Part shown: positions 57,233 to 64,000 of the stretch, piece by piece
Layout: each line of letters starts with the position of its first letter
How positions within the stretch are numbered: the first letter of the stretch is position 1
Assembly: GCA_015501075.1 (NCBI GenBank)
Contig: JADNYJ010000136.1
Coordinates: 1-64,000, forward strand
DNA from: Gymnopilus junonius
Lineage: Eukaryota > Basidiomycota > Agaricomycetes > Agaricales > Galerinaceae
Reading direction: 5' to 3'
Length of the DNA stretch: 64,000 nucleotides
The notes under the pieces: generated by a model
Database searches by the model: none
The model's input: only the letters and a program-made list of their open reading frames with translations
What the model was told of the DNA's origin: nothing
Program-made: the position numbers and the translations under genes

Positions 57233-57940
57233 TTATCGCATCATCCCGCATCTTCCAAACTGCCAGGTTGCAAGGCTGGCCAGCACATCTGCAGGTTGTA
57301 CCCCTTCCCATATTTCGTTACAGAGATGGACGCTGCAAAAAAAGGGATCGCAGCTTCCCATATTCCTGATCGCCTGTGCGGAGAAATCTACGTTGCAAGC
57401 AATATCCGAGATTGTGAAGATGATATTGGAGAGTGAAAGATTCTTCACGCAGGGCAAGCTATCATGGCCGATTACGAAGCGCCTGCTCTGGTAAATTAGG
57501 TCATTCAGGTTGTCTAGGTCTTCCCATGGCTCCCTTTTGTCACGAAACTCGGATGCGAGGCCCTGCCAGTCGATGTCAGCCATACAAAGCAGGGAGGCTT
57601 TGACACGAGAAGTCTTTTGGTCGATGTCGGCTAGTGGTTGGATTTTGAATTTGATAACATCAAAGACGCCAATACAATTTCGAGAAGATACTTGTGATGT
57701 GCAAGTTTAACCGCCGAACGGTAGGCAAGGACGGCGCGGTCTAAGTCCTGCACGCCAAAGGAACGGCAATGGAAAATGTGTCCGACCTTGTTTGACATAG
57801 CTGCCCTATTTTCCTCTCGACGAGTTCCTCATACTTCGCAATCAGCAGAAAACGACAGCACTCGATGTAATAAGGCAACAAACCATCTTTTTGTTCAGGA
57901 TTCTCTTCTACATGCTGGACTTCCGTTTAGAACTCACTAA
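57233..57940 (-). pseudogene. Fragment of a repeat-type helical protein (TPR-like)
   Basis: Minus-strand segments in several frames read LLPYYIECCRFLLIAKYEELVER, then DLDRAVLAYRSAVKLAHHKYL (both shorter than a full repeat unit run), then ADIDWQGLASEFRD and DLDNLNDLIYQSRR. The helix pairs with D-L-D-x-A and A-x-x-S-A spacing recall tetratricopeptide repeats seen in mushroom TPR/CHAT proteins. There is no start, no continuous frame and no partner domain. I treat it as a remnant. Confidence 0.35.
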
Positions 57941-60900
57941 CTCCATCAGCCTAGTACTTACAAGTGACACACCACTAGGCGTATCCTTGTTCAATATCGT
58001 GTATTTTATATGAGAATGCGACGTTATGTGCGCTGATTATTCTTGGAGTTGAAATAAACTTTTCACGGTAAGACCGTAGGCGCAACGAAGGACTGCATGC
58101 GAAGACGCGACTGCAGAACTCCGAGTCAATGACTGAATCACGGTGACGTAACTCTTTTTGGCTAATCACGTGAATATGCCTGAAGGTCACGAACTTCGGC
58201 AGTCGTGACCAACCGGGATTGAACGCTTGAACCTGGACTGCCACCAGTGGCCCACCACTGCTCCTCGACTACTACTGTCACTCCCCTGATATGTTTCTCA
58301 CTGAGAAAGCTATATTTCCAGCTGGATTGAACCACGTAAATCTAAGGATCACTGTTTAATCTATTTTTTTTTCGCTCGGGAGTTAACCTTTACCTCGACG
58401 CCTTCGCCACTTCTTCGGTGGCATTTCGACCTAAGGATTCCGTAGTCTTCAGGACTCGGAATTTTTTGAGAATACTTCCTTGTCTATGCCCTAGAATTTT
58501 TACCGACGCCGATGGACACGCGAGTTCCTATCTGGGTCCTTTGGATTATTATGATCTCATCCTATGCCCAGATGCACTCTACAGTCCGTCCTGGGCCCTA
58601 GCTGGTGCTCGAATTTGTGATTACCTATCTCACGTACACCCTCTAGGCGCTCCCTGACCAATTATTTACTCTGAATGCTCTTGGTAATGTATGCCGATCT
58701 GGAATGCAAGATCAATCCCGGAACTGCCGGTGTTTCCTTCTCCTGGTCATTGGGCCAATTGACTAACCAGATGGTTGGTGCTGGAGGATTCATTGGCGCT
58801 GCTCGTATACTCAAATCCACCCGTCAATCTTGGTAGCCAGTCATCACGCGAATTATATATGCAACTGACATTGACTTCTTCGCGCATCATGGAAATATTC
58901 TCATTAAGCTGTGCCTTGTCTAGACAGAACATCTGAGTTGCCTCCATTTCTAAATCCAGATGCGGATTCTCTCACCAAAAATCTGACCATTTATCCATCA
59001 ATCCCGTTCCGGCTGCTCGACTCCCCACACGACGCACGTCATCTAAATTTGGGTGACATTTCTCCGGAGTCTCAAGCGCACGGGTACTGTCACTTTCCAC
59101 GAGATATCATCCCTGCTGAGTGCAAAGTGGTTGGCACGCAAGCAATGTCAACGCTGTTGAGGACATATAGGGAGAGATGCTCCGCTGCGTCGCCTTCGAA
59201 ATCCTCATCATTCTATTACTAGTTCCTTGTCCTATCTCTCGATGTCTGAAGGCTCTGCGCAATGAATAAATGTCCATGGGTCATGCATTAACAGCAGTTT
59301 ACGAACAACCTGGAGCCACTCAAGGTCTGGCGTCCAACTGAAGACGTCTCAAACTGTTCTTCCTACCATTACTGCTAAAACCCCTCAGTCCACGCAGCTC
59401 TCATCGTGCGTCCGGATCTGAAATTTCCACAGACCAAATTAACCTGCATTTTTCATATGCCCAGGGTTCTCACCTTGATTCGCCTCCCCTCACATGTCCC
59501 ATATTTTGAAAAAACATCATTAGTGACGGTTGGGTGATGGCATGCTCCATAGCAAGCTACTAGATACCTATAGAACATCTGACTTTGGTTTTGCCGGACT
59601 GAATATTTCGTACTTATTCAAATGTGACTTTCCGCCCTTGTTTGACTGCGGCGTTAATGGCTTTTGGTCGTCTTTCTAGTGCGAGTACGACGGTACCAAT
59701 TTCTGTGGATATATATCTCCACTGTATAAATTTGCTATCGCGAAGCTTTGGTTCCTAATGGCAGTGGAGGTATCTAGTGCAGAAATACGTCTGATTATAC
59801 AGGGAAGAAAATGGAGAGGAATATCCACTCCAGCGATCTCTCGAAAACGCTCCGCAAAGGACACTTTCTCACTATGGGTTCGATCATTGCATAGGCTTCG
59901 GGGACCAATTCATTCCTCACTGCAAGCTATGACAATTACGGCGACCAAATTACACGGCCACTCTATCGTACACTATTGCCCCTCTCTTATGCCTATAGTT
60001 TGGACATCAGAAATTTCATGTTCTAAGCCTTTTCAGTCAATGTCACGGTTGCTGTAGGCTTCAACCGGTGCCCATCTCATAAAGAAAATAGAACTGCCGC
60101 GGGGACGCTGAGCATGTACTAGTATCCTATTACTGATTATTGCGTACTGGGCAATGATCGCGTCTACGACTCTAACGATGCACTGGATATGAGGCGCGGC
60201 TTAGCCAAGTACGATTTTATTCTGTACAAAGTTAGGTCGAGGTCGATTCAATAACAAGGTACATCATAATGATGGGTTCAGTGACAACCGAGCAACCTTG
60301 GCAGCTTAGACATCGTTGAGAATTCCGATGAGGTTAATTTTTGGGGCCATCGTTGGAATAAGCTTATGGTCAGCCCGTTCATGAATATGGCATGTGCTAG
60401 TGAAAGAATACAGAAAAAATACTGATCCTTGGAGCCAACTCAAAGTACAGAATGGAACAAACAAACGTTAACGAGACCTCTATTTCCTTCCCCATCAGGG
60501 AAGTGAGCCTGGAGTTCACAGGTCTTCCTGGAAGAAGTTAAGCCGAGTACACTTTAATGTGCTCCTGTATCTGGAGGTGTGCGTGTGGTCTCAAACTCTA
60601 TTCATGATGATGACCTATAGTCGTGCGTGCCGGCAGCGAGTGGCTAATTACATTGACAGTGGTCCATGACCGCTCACGTTCATAACCGAGCCTATGCGAG
60701 CCCGGTTTCACGCGGCGCAGTCTTGACAATAAATATCAGAAATCAAATGTCAGGAATGGTTAACTCGCTTTTTTTAAAAGTTTAGAAAATAATCTTGCTT
60801 TTGCCACCGTATCGGAAAGTCTCCAAGGCCAAATGAGCGGTGCAACGTGGAAGGTTGATATGTCCATGACATTAGAAATAAGCACTATATCCCTTATTAG

Positions 60901-63900
60901 AATACAATGTTTTCTATCTTCCTGGGTCCTCGGGCCTCAGGCTTGCTCGTAATACAACTTGTTCGCAACCATTGGGTAATTGCATTAGCTGTTGGGTACG
61001 TAGATGAACAAAAACCGCAGAAAATGCGTCTAATACTTCCCCATCTACCCGCCCGAAATGGTTGAAACTTGTAAGGGGGTATCTAAGGGTTAAGCACTTA
61101 CATAGAGGTTGTACAGAGAAAGTTCGGGATTAGCCATTTGGATCCTCATGCACCTATTTAGTGCCACTCCAAAATTTCGCAAATGTGCGGATAATGGGGA
61201 GATCATGAAGAGATTAAGCTAGCTGTCTGCGCGGCTCCGTTGGTAAAGGCGGGACATTTTACCCCGGGAGAAGGCAACCGTGCAAAAGTGCGTCACATTG
61301 TCCCCTTCAGCCTCGCCACTGCCAAATACCTGCCAAATTCTTATTTAGATCCTGGTCTGTGTAGCGAGATGCAGTGCAAGATTCTTGGAAGCCAGCTTGA
61401 TCTAAGCTGATAAGCCGATTTGTTAAAATACCTTTTTCGGGACAAAGCTTCTATTAGGACGCCAAAATCAATCTGAGCTCGAATCTCCGTGGGCCTTAGT
61501 GGCGGTGTTACCACTCCCTTGCCTTTCAGTCAGGTACACCCATCTCTTATTCTGTTTCCACAATAATCATAGCTTCCTCGTTGTGACTGCAAACACCACT
61601 CCGGAATTTCATGATTCCCATCAGAACACCGAATCCTGGCCACTGTATGGATTTCTGGATCAAGAAACTGCAAACACTTGTCCGGGTTCAGATTGTAACC
61701 TGTGATTCTCTCGGCCACCCTTCGGATACTTTCGTTCGCAGTTCTGCATTTATTGGGAGGCTTGGTACTCTCATTTGCCTTCGTCTACTTCGAGCCAGCT
61801 TTTCTTTATGGAAGGACCCCAGAACTTAGAAGCTTGCTTACTTTATTTGGTCTTCGGCGACTCAGCTGACCAGGATCAGCTTTGGCCAAGTTTAAAGTGA
61901 GTAAATGTCTCAGGGTAGACGTCTGCACAGTCTTCGTCAATGTCAGTTTCCACAACTGTATATATCTTTTGTCATGCTTGCACTTTATCTTTCTTTTCTG
62001 GACGACCCTTCTAGGTGTAATTATCTTGTCTGCGTCTTCTGACCTGCGATAAAACCTGTTAGCAGTCTTCATTTCATCGATCTCACTTCCTTGCCTCGTA
62101 GTTGGGATGCGTCCCGTTTGTTAAACGTCCTGCTGTCCTTGTCTCGATTTCCGACGCTCAAAACCTTCTCTTATGCATGGTATCTTGAGTTAGCTCATAT
62201 TATATGGAATGACTGCAGCGTCTTGATGGGAGCTTGCTCACGGATTTATCACCATCTTATGCAGGCCTGTCGGAGGAACATCCACCAAAGCGATCTATAA
62301 CTGGCGGCCTCTCGCAGTGTTCCTTGGATCAAAAGGTCACTGCTGCCTTCTAACGCCTTGCCAGATAACCTAAATCCGGGCTTAACAGGTAATAATAATT
62401 TTACCCGGCTGCAAAGTTATCCGACGTCCTCGAACTGATTGATAATCGTTCAATCAGGAGCTTCTCTGTACCCTGTAGTAGCATTCTATGAAATGGTTGA
62501 CTACCGTGTAGGTGGGTAACTTATGCCTTAAGTAATTTGATCAGTGTTTCTGCTAATGGCCAGGTCATTTAAATCCAGAACTCACGGTCGAGAGGTTTCC
62601 TTAGCCTTACATACTTAGCTGAATGAGAGATGAAGTCACTCTTTTAGGAAAGTTTTCCCCTGCTGGAAGGCCGAGGCTAGTGGCCAACTCCATTTTAAAG
62701 ATTATCCGCAATCATTTGTTTTCAGTCAAGACAGTTACTTCGGCGTCATGGAAAGTCCACACAGAGTTCACCTGAACGCTAGGTGACCGTCATACTGTTC
62801 AGCATTGCCAGAATGTCGACCTGCCAACTGAGTTTTTTATGAATTCTGCATCCCGGGTTTCTCATGCGATCAGGAACTGAACCGAAGTATTTCTTCGTAG
62901 TCGGTGAGGAACTTTAAGGAAATCTTAGTCAGCTACAAGGTTCATTAAGTCATTGGAATCTGTATTCACGCACCTTTGTATATTTTTATATGCCATGGTG
63001 ACTCTCATCAACTCTTTCGTGCAAGCAAGGGGAACTAAAAAAAAGAACCCACCACCAGGGCTATGGACTGGAAACAAGATATGCATCGGCGGTGATTTGG
63101 TAAATTTAATGCCGCAGGAGCTCCGATGAAGCTTGGACGCGAGTATGGCGCTAATACTGGACAATACAATAAGCAAAACGGAGGCAAAGCAAGTTCGGAT
63201 GAATTATGGGCTTCATTTTTCATGACCTTCTGAGCCCATGCGTGCTTGGGCCTGAGACTGACCAAAATCACACCAAACAAACTATCATCTTCTGAGTTGG
63301 CGCAGGCGCAAAGGTAAGCGAAAGGTAGCGTTAGGTCTCCGACTTTTCTTATTACCCCACTCTGACTCTGATAAGCTGAAAATTTGCTGATGGACGTGGC
63401 TCTTATGCAATAGAGAAAGAGTAAAAACCCGATCTACGAACTAGATAATAGATTCACCCAATGGAGTGGCCCTGGCACGATTTTGGAAGACCGTCGCTGT
63501 TGGGAACATCGGAGCGCATCACACTGCAGAAATATCTTCTCGAGTCGCATGGCCACCGTCAAGTGAATTTATGCAATTAAAAATGGTGTACAGTGCAAGT
63601 ATATTTGGTGCAATTAAACACTGGCAGTGTCCTTAATGAATCTCGTCAAGATCTAGTCTCGCCAGGAACTCATCCAACTCTGCCAACTTTCTTGCAGGGT
63701 TCAATGTATCCCACTATCTCATGATCATGGAAAGTATAGCGTTACTGCAGATGTCCTGGCATAAAAATAAGTTTTACATTCCTGAAGAACACTTGCGGCC
63801 ATACTGGTAAATCTCTAAGTACCTACCAGTGACATTTTCAAGTGGAAGATCACTTCAACTCCAAAGGAGGTGTGTGTCTGCCAATGACAGCTCGGCCCGC

Positions 63901-64000
63901 GACCTAACGATCAAATACTTATCTAATTGTAATGCTAAGAAGTTATTTACTTACACAAGAAAAGGGAGTTAGACTTATCAGCCTTGAAATGGAAGAGGTG
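57941..64000. other. Gene-poor 6 kb at the right edge
   Basis: No frame above 105 codons, no splice series and no recognisable domain on either strand. I saw no inverted-repeat ends or long terminal repeats by eye. It could be old, degenerated repeat DNA; that is a guess from the lack of genes alone. Confidence 0.45.

Noticed and set aside
1..64000. CRISPR arrays, rRNA genes, prophage or plasmid features
   Set aside because: No direct-repeat arrays or rRNA-like sequence seen. The intron-rich genes are fungal nuclear DNA.

Overview
The window looks like chromosomal DNA of a basidiomycete mushroom-type fungus (Agaricomycetes inferred). Genes are protein coding and dense with short GT-AG introns, mostly about 45-70 nt. 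They lie on both strands with no operons. Several products are typical fungal ones: the CHS7 chitin synthase export chaperone, the MET2 homoserine O-acetyltransferase, the GCN2 kinase, a secreted S10 carboxypeptidase and an F-box/leucine-rich protein. No rRNA, tRNA or CRISPR array was recognised.

Layout. 0-4 kb: two proteins of unknown function, one of them Ser-rich with three GRGGxGSR repeats. 4.7-5.8 kb: a 1.09 kb element with 16-bp terminal inverted repeats. 7.7-8.7 kb: a mitochondrial-type hotdog thioesterase. 9.0-12.4 kb and 25.9-29.9 kb: two tandem pairs of one reductase family (extended SDR, dihydroflavonol-reductase/GRE2-like), pointing away from each other. Between the pairs lie a 643-bp AT-rich inverted-repeat element (12.9-13.6 kb), a lysine-methyltransferase-like gene (14.1-15.3 kb), GCN2 (15.5-22.0 kb) and the ribosome-assembly gene RRB1/GRWD1 (23.7-25.3 kb). 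30.8-33.9 kb: branched-chain keto acid dehydrogenase E2 and a membrane-anchored SDR, divergently transcribed. 34.9-36.8 kb: an intact F-box gene, with two decayed relatives at 30.4 kb and 52.9-53.7 kb. 37.3-38.7 kb: MET2. 39.3-40.2 kb: a decayed helical-protein gene. 40.5-42.6 kb: serine carboxypeptidase. 43.6-44.4 kb: a secreted His-rich protein. 47.1-48.8 kb: CHS7. 51.2-52.5 kb: a fungal protein of unknown function. 54.2-56.8 kb: UTP18. From about 58 kb to the end I see no gene.

Two points colour the reading. First, many otherwise well-conserved genes (GCN2, MET2, carboxypeptidase, BCKDH-E2, UTP18, methyltransferase, one SDR, the 51 kb gene) carry one or more single-base frame breaks, often at homopolymers. 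In five of them the exon sum becomes divisible by three once the breaks I infer are counted. I read this mainly as residual sequence error rather than gene death. Second, the four reductase paralogues share the same exon layout, including a 9-nt microexon. One copy has lost its catalytic tyrosine and another has a 5-bp frame-breaking insertion. These differences are not of the homopolymer type and are probably real.

Functionally the genes are a mix of housekeeping (amino acid sensing and synthesis, ribosome assembly, cell wall) and lineage-specific material (reductase expansion, F-box family, mobile-element remnants). Tandem GATAAG sites lie upstream of GCN2 and MET2.
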